Shown here: piece after piece, positions 41,685 through 50,627 of the stretch
Numbering within the stretch: position 1 is the first letter of the stretch
Layout of the letters: each line of letters opens with the position of its first letter
Source of the DNA: Rhodococcus koreensis
GTDB lineage: Bacteria; Actinomycetota; Actinomycetes; Mycobacteriales; Mycobacteriaceae
Direction of reading: 5' to 3'
DNA length: 64,000 bases
Assembly: GCF_900105905.1 (NCBI RefSeq)
Contig: NZ_FNSV01000005.1
Location: 1,302,001 to 1,366,000, forward strand
The notes under the pieces: model-generated
Database searches by the model: none
The model's input: the letters and a program-made list of their open reading frames with translations, nothing else
What the model was told of the DNA's origin: nothing
Translations under genes and position numbers: made by a program

Positions 41685-42590
41685 TCAGCGCAGCAACTCT
41701 GAAGCCAACAGCCCCGTCCGAAGCGCTTCATACTCGCCGTCGTCGAGAGCAAGTAGCGGGGACCTCACGGTTCTGTTCTGCAGGACAGCGAGCAACTGCA
41801 GCGCCCCTTTGACCGTCGTCGCACCGTAATTGGGGACACCCATTACCGCACGCAGAGCCGGCTGCAGGCGGGCATTGATCGCCCGCGCGGTTTCGACGTC
41901 CCCCGAGAAGAAGGCCTCGATCATGGCGCGGATCTCGTCGCCCGCCACGTGACCGAGAACAGAGACGACCCCGCATGCCCCGTACGCGAGGAAACCCAGG
42001 GTGAGGCTGTCGTCTCCCGAGTACACCGCGTAGCCCAATTCGCGCAGCATGATCGCTTGTGTGGGGTCTCCAGCTGCATCTTTCACCGCGACCACGGACG
42101 GCCAGTCCGCCATCGCCTCGAATGTCGAGGGTGCCAGCTTGGTGCCGGCCCGGCTCGGGATGTCGTAGAGCATGACAGGGGCATCGACGGCATCCACTAC
42201 GTAGCGAAAATGTTGCAGTATCCCGCCTTGACTCGGCTTGTTGTAGTACGGCGTTACCAGCAGCAGCCCGTCGGCACCCTGCTTGACAGCCTGGCGCGCC
42301 AATTCCAGCGTGTGGCGGGTGTCGTTTGTGCCCACCCCGGCAATGATCTTGGCGCGGTCGCCTACCGCGTCCTTGACCGCTCGCAGTATCCGACCATCTT
42401 CGACAGTGGTAGTCGTGGCGGCCTCACCGGTTGTCCCGGAGACGACGAGTCCATCGTGTCCGTGGTCGACCAAGTGTCGGGCGATCCGAGCAGTCGCCTC
42501 CTCATCGATCTCGCCATCGACGGTGAATGCTGTAGCCATCGCGGTGAGTACGCGCCCGAACGGGGCGACAGGCGCTGACGGGAGTGTCAT
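41685..42590 (-). CDS. Second DapA-type 4-hydroxy-tetrahydrodipicolinate synthase
   Basis: A 301-residue paralogue of the DapA at 10182-11090. GTTGEAAT, VTPYYNKPSQGG, LYDIPSRAG and the Schiff-base lysine in VVAVKDAAGD are all present, so it looks catalytically intact. It could be a second DapA or another pyruvate aldolase of the N-acetylneuraminate lyase family. It lies near kup and a degenerate LysA-like gene rather than with dapB. The ATG at 42590 gives the usual length. Confidence 0.9.
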   Translation of the reverse strand: MTLPSAPVAPFGRVLTAMATAFTVDGEIDEEATARIARHLVDHGHDGLVVSGTTGEAATTTTVEDGRILRAVKDAVGDRAKIIAGVGTNDTRHTLELARQAVKQGADGLLLVTPYYNKPSQGGILQHFRYVVDAVDAPVMLYDIPSRAGTKLAPSTFEAMADWPSVVAVKDAAGDPTQAIMLRELGYAVYSGDDSLTLGFLAYGACGVVSVLGHVAGDEIRAMIEAFFSGDVETARAINARLQPALRAVMGVPNYGATTVKGALQLLAVLQNRTVRSPLLALDDGEYEALRTGLLASELLR

Positions 42591-42743
42591 TGCCCCAGTG
42601 TATGCGCCCTCAACCGGCGACAGCGTTGACGGAACCGGTTATTCACTGACTGGCAACCGACCAGGGTCGCGCGGCCGACGACACCTGCCCCGCACGCACG
42701 ATCGGATCGCGACGACGAAGCCCCGCGCGACGCTGCCGCGCCG

Positions 42744-44684
42744 TCATACCTCGATCCGGGAACCTACCGTCACGGTCCGGTCACCCGGGAGACCGAAGTA
42801 CTCGGCGGCGTCGGCTGTGATGTACGACGTCGCGATGAACAGATGCTTGCGCCACGGCGCCATCGTCGGTGCCGAACCTTTCTTCAGTTCGATCTTCGAC
42901 AGGAAGTAGGACGCGTCCTCGATCGCGATCGGCCCCTCGGTTTGCGTGGGGTCGAGCAGGCGCAATGCGGCCGGGACGTTGGGGGTTTCCATGTACCCGA
43001 AGTTCGCGGTCATGTGGAGGATCCCGTCCTCGGCATAGCCGAGAGTGTCGACCTCCGTCCGCTCGGTCTCCGGTACGCGGGGCACCGGCAGCGTGCCGAT
43101 CGACATGATCACCACGTGTTGGTGCAGCACGTGATTGTGTTCGACATTCGCTCGCATCGCCAATGGCGCAGTCTGTTTGCCGCGGTTGAGGAACACCGCA
43201 GTGCCGGGGACCCGCTGCAACGGCGGCCGGTGGTCGTGCAACTCGTCGATGAACTGGCGCAGCGGCCCCTCCGCGTGCTCCCTCGCACGGGTGACGATCA
43301 CCCGACCACGCTGCCACGTGGTCATCACGGTGAACGCCGTGATGCCGATCAGCAGCGGAAGCCACGCCCCGTGCACCAGTTTGGTCAGATTGGCCGCCAG
43401 GAACAGCACATCGACCAGCAGCAACAGCCCTGCACCGGGCACGACCAGCCACAGCGGAGTACGCCACCTGGTGCGCGCGATGTAGAAGAACAGCAGCGTG
43501 GTGATCGTGATGGTCCCGGTCACCGCCATGCCGAACGCGTACGCCAGCGCTGCCGAGCTGCGGAAGGCGAATACCAGTGTCAGCACCGACACCATCAGCA
43601 CCCAGTTGATCCACGGCACATAGATCTGGCCGATCGTCGCCTCCGAGGTGTGCGCCACGCGCAATCTCGGCAGATAGCCGAGCTGGGCGGCCTGCGCGGC
43701 GACCGAGTAGGCGCCGGTGATCACCGCCTGGGAGGCGATCACCGTAGCCGCGGTAGCCAGCAGCACCATCGGAACCCGCGCCCATTCGGGAGGGAGCAGG
43801 AAAAAGGGGCTGTGCACCGCGGTCTCGTCGCCGAGAACCAGCGCACCTTGCCCGAAGTAGCTCAGGACGCACGCCGGCAGCACGAGCAGCAACCAGCCGC
43901 GGGTAATCGCCCGCCGTCCGAAGTGACCCATGTCCGCGTACAGCGCCTCCGCGCCGGTGACCGCCAGCACCACCGCGGCCAACGCGAAGAAGGCGATCTC
44001 GAAATGGCCGATCATGAAGCTCAACGCATAGGTCGGTGACAACGCTTTGAGGATTTCCGCGTGCTGGGCGATCCCTCCCACGCCGCAGGCGCCGATGGAG
44101 GCGAACCAGAGGATCATCACCGGCCCGAAGTACCGGCCGACCGTGGCCGTGCCTCGGCGCTGGACCGAGAAGAGCAGCACGATGATGACCGCAGTGATCG
44201 GCACGATCAACTCTTCCAATTTCGGCTCGACGACCTTGACCCCTTCCACCGCGGACAGCACCGAGATCGCGGGGGTGATCATGCTGTCGCCGAAGAACAG
44301 AGCGGCACCGAAGATCCCGAGGCCGGCCAGCAGCGCGGCAACCCGGCGCCTCTGCGTTCCACCCCAGCGCAGCAGCAGCGTGATCAGCGCCATGACTCCG
44401 CCCTCGCCATCGTTGTCGGCGCGCATCACCAGCGTGACGTAGGTCAGCGTGACGACGATCATCACCGACCAGAAGATCAGCGACACGACGCCGTAGACGT
44501 TGTTCGTGCTGATCGGCACGGGATGCGGGTCGTCCGGGTTGAACACGGTCTGGATGGTGTAGATCGGGCTGGTGCCGATGTCTCCGAAGACGACGCCGAG
44601 TGCGCCGACGACAACGGCCGCTCGAACGGTGTCGCGGCCGCCGACTGCGCGAATCGGCGGCGGAGCTTCGGACTCTGTGGGCAC
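42744..44684 (-). CDS. kup: KUP/HAK family potassium uptake protein
   Basis: A 646-residue K+/H+ symporter with 12 membrane helices in the first ~450 residues and a cytosolic C-terminal domain. The diagnostic N-terminal block GALGVVFGDIGTSPIYTIQT is at residues about 25-44. Others are GEGGVMALITLL, FFGDSMITPAISVLSAVEG and GAEALYADMGHFG. The GTG at 44684 has a well-placed AGGAG; the frame continues 49 codons upstream without family similarity. It is divergent from the LysA-like pseudogene. Confidence 0.94.
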   Translation of the reverse strand: MPTESEAPPPIRAVGGRDTVRAAVVVGALGVVFGDIGTSPIYTIQTVFNPDDPHPVPISTNNVYGVVSLIFWSVMIVVTLTYVTLVMRADNDGEGGVMALITLLLRWGGTQRRRVAALLAGLGIFGAALFFGDSMITPAISVLSAVEGVKVVEPKLEELIVPITAVIIVLLFSVQRRGTATVGRYFGPVMILWFASIGACGVGGIAQHAEILKALSPTYALSFMIGHFEIAFFALAAVVLAVTGAEALYADMGHFGRRAITRGWLLLVLPACVLSYFGQGALVLGDETAVHSPFFLLPPEWARVPMVLLATAATVIASQAVITGAYSVAAQAAQLGYLPRLRVAHTSEATIGQIYVPWINWVLMVSVLTLVFAFRSSAALAYAFGMAVTGTITITTLLFFYIARTRWRTPLWLVVPGAGLLLLVDVLFLAANLTKLVHGAWLPLLIGITAFTVMTTWQRGRVIVTRAREHAEGPLRQFIDELHDHRPPLQRVPGTAVFLNRGKQTAPLAMRANVEHNHVLHQHVVIMSIGTLPVPRVPETERTEVDTLGYAEDGILHMTANFGYMETPNVPAALRLLDPTQTEGPIAIEDASYFLSKIELKKGSAPTMAPWRKHLFIATSYITADAAEYFGLPGDRTVTVGSRIEV

Positions 44685-44897
44685 GGCGGGCTCCTCGGTT
44701 CGGTCCGCACCCCATGGTCCTCCGTCTCGGCCCGTTTGTGGCAGTAACAGCGTCGCGGGGCCCGACAAACGGTTCACGGCGTGTGCACAGCCCCGGCGTC
44801 CCGATGTCAGGGCAGCGTTAGTGGTTCTCACCGGGCCGTCAGCATCGCGTCAACGAGACCCCCGGTCGATCGGGAAGGTCTGACACTGGTTCCGGTA

Positions 44898-44919
44898 GGG
44901 CGAACGACCGCGTTCGCCC
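44898..44919. repeat. Inverted repeat upstream of the LysA-like gene
   Basis: GGGCGAAC and GTTCGCCC flank a 6-nt spacer, 21 bp before the LysA-like start. It resembles a LexA box (GAAC-N4-GTTC) but the spacer is 6, so SOS control is not claimed. Operator or leader hairpin. Confidence 0.4.
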
Positions 44920-44939
44920 ACCGTGCGTAGGAGTCCACA

Positions 44940-46126
44940 GTGACGCTTCTCGACATCCTTCCTTCGCTTCGTGGAACGACCACCCCGCGACTGGATCCAC
45001 TGGTGTGGCCGGTGACGACGCACTGTCACCATGGGCGCATCACGGTCGGCGGGGTTGGCCTGGACGAGATCGCGGACCGGTTCGGCGTGCCGACGTATGT
45101 GCTCGACGAAGAGAGTGTGGGCGGCGGTGGTAAGACGTTCGTGCACGGGCTGCGCGATGCCGAGATGCTCTACCGCACGGCACCTCTGTTGCCCTGCGGC
45201 GTGGCACGGTCGGTCGCGGAGCGGCGCCTGACGGTGGTGGCGCACTCTCGCCGCGACGTGGCGGTCGCGCGGCAGGGTGGGTCGACCCGGACAGTATCGT
45301 GCTTGTGGTCGATGCCGCCGATTCGCGCTCCCACTCGGAAGTGCCGCCTTGGCCGGGAGGAGTCGGTCGCATCGTCGTCGGCGCCGGGGTGCGGATCGAC
45401 TCGGTCGCCGCGCCCGGGCCCGAGTCGGGGCGGCAGAAGACGATCGTCGGTGTCCGGGACACCTGCTGTGCGGGGGCGACCATCCGGCGGGTGGTCGACG
45501 CGCCCGGTCTCGATCTCGTCGGCATACGCTGCGACTGCGTGCCGACTGTCGGCGACATCCGTGAGCAGGTCCTGACCGCGGTGGCGGTGATGTGTGATGC
45601 GTATCGAGAGCACCGCGTTCTGTGTACCGAATTGCATCTCGGCATCGCGGGCGGCGCCACCGACATCGGCGGCTCATCCGATCTCGGCGATGCCATCGCC
45701 GATGCCGTCGAGGACGCGTGTATCCGGAACCGCTTTCCGCGGCCACGTCTTTCGGTGGATGCCGGACGATCGGTCACTGCGCGGGCTGCGGTGAATGTGT
45801 GCCGGGTGCACCAGGTGGAGCGCACGCCCGGCGGCCCGGTTGTCGTCCTGGACAGTGGCGCCGGCTCGGTCGTAGCCGTGACGACCGGTGAGCTGGTCGC
45901 GGCGGCCGTCGCGAATCGCCACCCTTTCGGACCGGCGGAAGAGTTCTCGATCATGCGGTGCGGCAGCATGATCGGGGCACCGGGCTGTTCCGGAGCGGTT
46001 CTGGCACGGGATGTCAGGCCTGGAGACGTGGTGGCAGTGGTCAGTCGCGACGGCAGCGATCTGGTCGGCTCGGCCGCTGCCGTCTCCGTCGCCCACGGCC
46101 GCATGCACGAGCTCACAACCGGATAG
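44940..46126 (+). pseudogene. Degenerate, frameshifted LysA-like (diaminopimelate decarboxylase family) gene
   Basis: Two frames together give about 395 residues aligned in order with LysA. The first (44940 to about 45280) has LDEIADRFGVPTYVLDEESV. The second (to 46126) has LDLVGIRCDCVPTVGDIREQ, TELHLGIAGGATD, RPRLSVDAGRSVTARA and RPGDVVAVV. One added G at 45276-45282 joins them (QGG-VDPDSIVL). Independently, the catalytic motifs are lost: the PLP lysine YAxKA is replaced by LYRTAP, HIGSQ by CDCVP, and EPGR by DAGR. It cannot be a normal decarboxylase even if the frameshift is a read error. Confidence 0.72.
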
Positions 46127-46310
46127 TCCCGGTGATGACGAGGGCAAGCGGCCCGGTCGGTTGGATGCCTCCCGTGCCTGCAGGCTCCGGATCTCGTCGG
46201 GAGGTTCAGGCATTCGACAGGGCCGTGATCGGGTATTGGCCGTGACTACCAACCGCAGCACCTCATCACGCGTAATACTGGGGTATCCGACCCTTCCGAG
46301 GAGACGCGAC

Positions 46311-47654
46311 ATGAGCCTGTACGCAGTAGTGGACCCGGCCACCGGGAAGACGGTGCGCGAATACCCGACCGCCACCGACGAGGAGATGCAGGCGGCGCTG
46401 TCCGCTGCGGAGAAGGCGCACCGTGAGTGGTCGCGGCGCTCGACGGTTCTCGAGCGCGCCGGACTGCTCACGAGAGTCGCCGAGTTACACACCGAACGCC
46501 GCGACGAACTGGCCAAGATCATCCAGCGGGAGATGGGCAAGCCACTCGATCAGTCGCTGGGGGAGGTGGACTTCAGCGCCGCGATCTACCAGTACTACGC
46601 CGACAACGCCGAGAAGTTCCTCGCCGACGAGCCCATCGACCTGGTCGAGGGCTCGGGTAGCGCGCTGATCCGTCGACGCTCGATCGGTGTGCTGATCGGC
46701 ATCATGCCGTGGAACTACCCCTACTACCAGGTGGCCCGGTTCGCGGGTCCGAATCTGGCACTGGGCAACACGATCGTGCTCAAACACGCACCGCAGTGTC
46801 CGGAATCGGCGGCGGCGCTGCACCAGATCTTCAGCGACGCCGGATACCCGGAGGGCGCCTACGTCAACGTCTACGCCACCAACGAGCAGATCGCCGACGC
46901 GATCGCCGACCCGCGGGTCCAGGGCGTGTCGCTGACCGGGTCCGAGCGTGCGGGTGCGGCGGTCGCCGAGATCGCGGGACGCAACCTCAAGAAGGTGGTG
47001 CTGGAGCTCGGCGGTTCCGATCCGTTCATCGTGCTCAGTTCCGATGACCTCGACGCCACCGTGAAGGCAGCGGTGGAAGGTCGCTTCGAAAACACCGGGC
47101 AGGCCTGCAACGCAGCGAAGCGATTCATCATCGCCGAGGACCTGTACGACGACTTCGTCGGCAGATTCACTTCTGAGGTTCTCGCCACTGCCGATGGGCT
47201 CGCGCCACTGTCGTCGGTGGCCGCCGCCGACCGACTGGCCGAGCAGGTGCAGCAGGCGATCGCCGAGGGTGCCACCATTGTGTCCGAGGGTGAACGGCAG
47301 GGAGCCTTCTTCCCACCCGCCGTGCTGACGAACGTGTCACCGGATTCGCGAACCTACCGGGAGGAACTGTTCGGGCCGGTTGCAACCGTGTACAAGGCTG
47401 GCTCCGAGGCCGAGGCCGTCGAACTGGCCAACGACACCCCGTTCGGTCTCGGCTCGTATGTCTTCACCACCGACCCCGATCAGGCGTCCCGCGTCGCCGA
47501 CTCGCTGGACGCGGGCATGGTGTTCGTCAATGCCGTTGGCGCCGAGGGAGTCGAGCTGCCGTTCGGCGGCGTCAAACGCTCCGGTTTCGGTCGTGAACTC
47601 GGCAAATACGGGATCGACGAATTCGTGAACAAGAAACTCATCCGCGTCAGCTGA
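46311..47654 (+). CDS. NAD(P)-dependent aldehyde dehydrogenase, succinate-semialdehyde type
   Basis: A 447-residue aldehyde dehydrogenase. Catalytic Cys266 is in FENTGQACNAAKRF and the general-base Glu in VVLELGGSDPFIV. The Asn site is in MPWNYPYYQVARFAGPNLA. Overall it resembles GabD2/YneI-type succinate-semialdehyde dehydrogenases (about 450 residues, short N-terminus). The ATG at 46311 follows GAGGAG. A TAATACT-type sequence at about 46273 could be its -10. It is in the same direction as the LysA-like pseudogene, 184 bp away. Confidence 0.9.
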   Translation: MSLYAVVDPATGKTVREYPTATDEEMQAALSAAEKAHREWSRRSTVLERAGLLTRVAELHTERRDELAKIIQREMGKPLDQSLGEVDFSAAIYQYYADNAEKFLADEPIDLVEGSGSALIRRRSIGVLIGIMPWNYPYYQVARFAGPNLALGNTIVLKHAPQCPESAAALHQIFSDAGYPEGAYVNVYATNEQIADAIADPRVQGVSLTGSERAGAAVAEIAGRNLKKVVLELGGSDPFIVLSSDDLDATVKAAVEGRFENTGQACNAAKRFIIAEDLYDDFVGRFTSEVLATADGLAPLSSVAAADRLAEQVQQAIAEGATIVSEGERQGAFFPPAVLTNVSPDSRTYREELFGPVATVYKAGSEAEAVELANDTPFGLGSYVFTTDPDQASRVADSLDAGMVFVNAVGAEGVELPFGGVKRSGFGRELGKYGIDEFVNKKLIRVS

Positions 47655-47873
47655 ACCATCGATCCCGACTTTCGACGCCTCTGGTCGGTGTGGGTATCGG
47701 CGGGTTCTCGCGGTGTGCGGGAACCCGCCCGACATCCGGAGTAACGAACCTGGATTCGTTGAAGAAGAAGGTCACCAAGACGATGGCCCTGTTCATCGCC
47801 GAATGGTGCGGCGTGACCGGCGCAAGACGGCCCCTGAGGTCATGGCCGGTTACGTTCGAGGGGCTCGACGTCT

Positions 47874-48770
47874 TCAGCGACGGGCCGCGACAACGTCTTC
47901 GTCGAGAAATTCCTTCAGCCCGCCACTGAAGACATCGTTGTCGTCGCCGGCGACCATGTGACCCGCACCGGTGACGTCGATCAGTTTCGCGGTCGGGATC
48001 AGCTCGAGCAGCTCTTTCGCGCCCTCCTCACTGACCACATTCGATTGCTTGCCACGAACGAGCATCGTGGGAACGGTGATCGCGGCCGCGGCGTCCCGAG
48101 CGCGTTCGTATCGCACGATCGAGTCGGACTGACGAGTGGGTTCGTCGCCGACGCGCAGGAACTCCGGATCCCAATGCCAGTACCAACGGCCATCACGCAG
48201 CCGAAGGTTCTTACGCAGACCCTGCGGGTTGGGCTTGCGGACACGGTTCGGGGTATACGCCGCGATCGCCGCCGCAGCCTCGTCGAGGCTCGCGAAACCC
48301 TCGAGGCCAGTGCGCATGAAGGCCATGATCTCCGCGGTACCGCTCGTTTCGACCTTCGGTGCGATATCGACCAAGACCAGGCCGCGAGCGAGATCGGGAT
48401 TTTCACCCTGCCCGATCAACGACGTCATACCGCCCATCGAGGCACCGACGAGAACTGGCTTCTCCCCCAGTTCTTCGATGACCGAGGTCAAGTCGGCGAC
48501 CAACGCATCGATGCCGTAGTCCCCGTCCGGCGCCCACTGACTGTCTCCATGCCCACGCGCATCCAGCGCAATTGCGGACCAGCCGTCCGCCGCGAGGCTG
48601 CGACCGGTGTTTCGCCAGGAATGCCGCGTCTGCCCGCCGCCGTGCAGCAACAGGACCAAGCCCTTTCTGTCGGCGCCTGATCCGTCACCCGGTGTCGGCG
48701 GGTCCCACCGGTCGGCGACAAGCGTGACGCCATCACCGGCGAATTCGGATTGTGGGACTACGGGATCCAT
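47874..48770 (-). CDS. Alpha/beta hydrolase
   Basis: A 298-residue alpha/beta-hydrolase-fold enzyme. The oxyanion loop is LLLHGGGQTRHSWRNTG (residues about 40-56), the nucleophile elbow is VGASMGGMTS (Ser about 108), and the acid and His are expected in the C-terminal part (VTGAGHMVAGDDNDVF holds the His). The ATG at 48770 has GAGGA 5 nt upstream; two in-frame ATGs further up lack this. Substrate unknown; lipase, esterase or haloperoxidase-like. Confidence 0.88.
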   Translation of the reverse strand: MDPVVPQSEFAGDGVTLVADRWDPPTPGDGSGADRKGLVLLLHGGGQTRHSWRNTGRSLAADGWSAIALDARGHGDSQWAPDGDYGIDALVADLTSVIEELGEKPVLVGASMGGMTSLIGQGENPDLARGLVLVDIAPKVETSGTAEIMAFMRTGLEGFASLDEAAAAIAAYTPNRVRKPNPQGLRKNLRLRDGRWYWHWDPEFLRVGDEPTRQSDSIVRYERARDAAAAITVPTMLVRGKQSNVVSEEGAKELLELIPTAKLIDVTGAGHMVAGDDNDVFSGGLKEFLDEDVVAARR

Positions 48771-49089
48771 GGGGTTCCTCACCAACATCGTCGAGTCGAG
48801 CATTCTCCTCCATGGTGCACCACGGGGTGAACACTAATTCACCCGGTGCGAGCGTTGCCTGCCGCCATAGCTGTATTGCGGTGGCCACGGCGGGCGAGCC
48901 GCAGGGCCTCAGGACCTCAGGACCGAGGGGGGTACTGCGGTTACCTGGAAAAGCAGGCACTCCCGCGAGCGCGCTCGCCCACCTTTACTGGTTGGAACGA
49001 GAACCTGCCGGGCGCATCCCGTCAGATCACCGCGCACGCCGAGGCCTCCCGCGAGCTCGGCTTCGATATCCACAACCGAGGAGTACCTC
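48771..49089. other. Intergenic region between hydrolase and cupin genes
   Basis: 319 bp between divergent genes. It contains an inverted repeat GGGTGAA / TTCACCC with a 6-bp AT-rich spacer (48825-48844), a likely regulator site 55 bp before the hydrolase start. It also has an 8-bp tandem repeat CCTCAGGA twice at about 48905-48920. No gene is supported. Confidence 0.5.
48825..48844. promoter_or_regulatory. Operator-like inverted repeat, hydrolase promoter region
   Basis: GGGTGAA-CACTAA-TTCACCC: perfect 7-bp arms, 20 bp overall, in the divergent hydrolase/cupin interval. The size suits a TetR- or GntR-type dimer. No regulator gene is adjacent. Confidence 0.45.
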
Positions 49090-49503
49090 ATGGAGTTCAG
49101 CGTCCCCGTCGCCACGGGCAAGGGACCGGCCCGACAATTCACCGGCGACGTCTGGTACGACGTCATCTACGCAGGCAAGGAACCCTCGCGGGCGCGGACG
49201 AACATGGTCCGCTTCTCCCCCGGCGCCCGCACGTTCTGGCATCACCATGTCCTCGGGCAAACCCTGCACGTCGTCTCCGGTGTCGCACTGGTCGGCACCC
49301 GCGACGGTGTCGTCTTCGCAGCCCACCCGGGCGAGACCGTGAGCTGCCCTGCCGGTGAGGAGCACTGGCACGGCGCAGCCGAAGACCGGTTCATGGAACA
49401 CCTCGCGATCTGGGAAGGCGACGGATCCGGCGCGCCGGAGACGACCTGGCTCGAGGAAGTCACCGACGAGCAGTACCGCGCACCGCGCACCCGCCGCTCC
49501 TGA
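49090..49503 (+). CDS. Cupin domain protein
   Basis: A 137-residue single-domain cupin. Metal ligands fit motif 1, FWHHHVLGQTLHVVSGVALVG (residues about 50-70), and motif 2, GETVSCPAGEEHWHGAAEDR (about 82-101). It resembles the small quercetinase-like or carboxymuconolactone-associated cupins often paired with redox enzymes. The ATG at 49090 follows GAGGAG. Divergent from the hydrolase. Substrate unknown. Confidence 0.88.
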   Translation: MEFSVPVATGKGPARQFTGDVWYDVIYAGKEPSRARTNMVRFSPGARTFWHHHVLGQTLHVVSGVALVGTRDGVVFAAHPGETVSCPAGEEHWHGAAEDRFMEHLAIWEGDGSGAPETTWLEEVTDEQYRAPRTRRS

Positions 49504-49589
49504 ACAATTCGACCGACACGACCAACGCGGCAGTCATGCCGCCAGTGTCGAGTTCGGCTACGCCGCGCCTGGATCCGGCGACGGCTCCG

Positions 49590-50534
49590 ATGCGACATGA
49601 TCGGATCGTGGCGATATTCAACGACTACGACAGGTACGCGTCGGCGTACGACGCCGACATCGAGGACAACGTGTACAACGCGTTGTACGAGCGACCCACG
49701 ACGCTGGCGCTGGCCGGCGACGTCGCTGGGCGGAGGGTGCTGGATGCGGGCTGCGGCAGCGGTGTGCTGTCGCAGGCGCTCGTCTCCGCGGGCGCTGCGG
49801 TCACCGGCGTCGATGTCAGCACGAACCTGCTCGCGATCGCCCGAAACCGCCTGGGACCCGACGTCCCGTTGATCCGGGCAGATCTCGGGCAGCAGTTGCC
49901 CATCCGGTCATCGACCTTCGACGTCGTCGTTGCGTCGCTGGTGATGCACTACCTCCACGACTGGTCGGGACCGTTGACCGAGTTTCGACGGGTTCTCGCG
50001 CCGGGCGGGCGCGTCGTCATCTCGACGCATCACCCGTTCGTGGACTTCAGGCCGTCCGGGCAGGGCGACTACCTCGAAACGTTCGAGTTCACCGAGGAAT
50101 GGGTGAAGTCCGGCGAAACCTTCCTCATGAGGTTCTGGCACCGGCCGTTGCACGTAATGTTCGACGCCTTCACCGCGGCAGGATTCACCGTCGAACGCGT
50201 CTCGGAGCCGCGCCCCGGTACCGCTGTGCGCGATCGCTCCCCCGAACTCTTCGAGCAGCTCAGCCGTGAAGCCCCGTTCATCTTCTTCGCCCTGCGCAGC
50301 GGCGACCACCAGCCCATGCCGGCCAGGGAGACGCTGTCAGGGAAGATGCATCAGCTTTCCGGCGAGGGTGAACAGGCGGCGGGCGAGCCTCATGACGGGC
50401 AGGCCAAGAGGAATCAGGAGGATCGTCACGCACAGTATCCCGCCGACGAGCCACACGACGGCCGCGACGATCCCCAGCACCGTGCCGACCACGGCCGTGA
50501 CGATTCCCAGCACCACATCGAGCAGGCCCTTTAA
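49590..50534 (+). CDS. Class I SAM-dependent methyltransferase with read-through tail
   Basis: A methyltransferase of the UbiE/type-11 group. VLDAGCGSGVLSQALVSAGA (residues about 48-67) is motif I, and FDVVVASLVMHYLHDWSGPL and VLAPGGRVVISTHHPF are later motifs. The fold should end near FFALRSGDH (about residue 240), but the frame runs on for some 70 hydrophilic His/Asp/Gln-rich residues antisense to a convergent small membrane gene, making a 198-bp overlap. The tail looks like noise, so the original stop may have been lost. Start at 49590 (ATG), with a GTG at 49608 as alternative. Confidence 0.83.
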   Translation: MRHDRIVAIFNDYDRYASAYDADIEDNVYNALYERPTTLALAGDVAGRRVLDAGCGSGVLSQALVSAGAAVTGVDVSTNLLAIARNRLGPDVPLIRADLGQQLPIRSSTFDVVVASLVMHYLHDWSGPLTEFRRVLAPGGRVVISTHHPFVDFRPSGQGDYLETFEFTEEWVKSGETFLMRFWHRPLHVMFDAFTAAGFTVERVSEPRPGTAVRDRSPELFEQLSREAPFIFFALRSGDHQPMPARETLSGKMHQLSGEGEQAAGEPHDGQAKRNQEDRHAQYPADEPHDGRDDPQHRADHGRDDSQHHIEQAL

Positions 50535-50543
50535 CAGACGCAT
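50337..50543 (-). CDS. Small hydrophobic membrane protein
   Basis: A 68-residue protein with two long hydrophobic helices (LLDVVLGIVTAVVGTVLGIV, and VVWLVGGILCVTILLIPLG) and a basic amphipathic end (MRLARRLFTLAGKL). The ATG at 50543 has a textbook ribosome site (AGGAGGT, 4 nt spacing), which argues strongly for expression. Family unknown. It is fully overlapped by the convergent methyltransferase tail except for its first codons. Confidence 0.7.
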   Translation of the reverse strand: MRLLKGLLDVVLGIVTAVVGTVLGIVAAVVWLVGGILCVTILLIPLGLPVMRLARRLFTLAGKLMHLP

Positions 50544-50627
50544 GATGACCTCCTGGCTCCAGTCTGCGCGCATGCGGACCGGATCGCACCCGTCGAAAGT
50601 GGCCCGCATCAGAGATTCTCCGTTGCG

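Noticed and set aside
44898..44919. Possible LexA/SOS box before the LysA-like gene
   Set aside because: GAAC and GTTC are 6 nt apart rather than 4, so it does not meet the actinobacterial SOS consensus.
45299..46126. Treating the second half of the LysA-like gene as an independent gene
   Set aside because: It begins in the middle of the LysA fold and continues the preceding frame after a one-base shift; it is better described as one broken gene.
47740..47930. Short plus-strand frames with MALFIAEWCG downstream of the aldehyde dehydrogenase
   Set aside because: No ribosome site, overlapping alternatives in two frames, and running into the antisense of the hydrolase gene.
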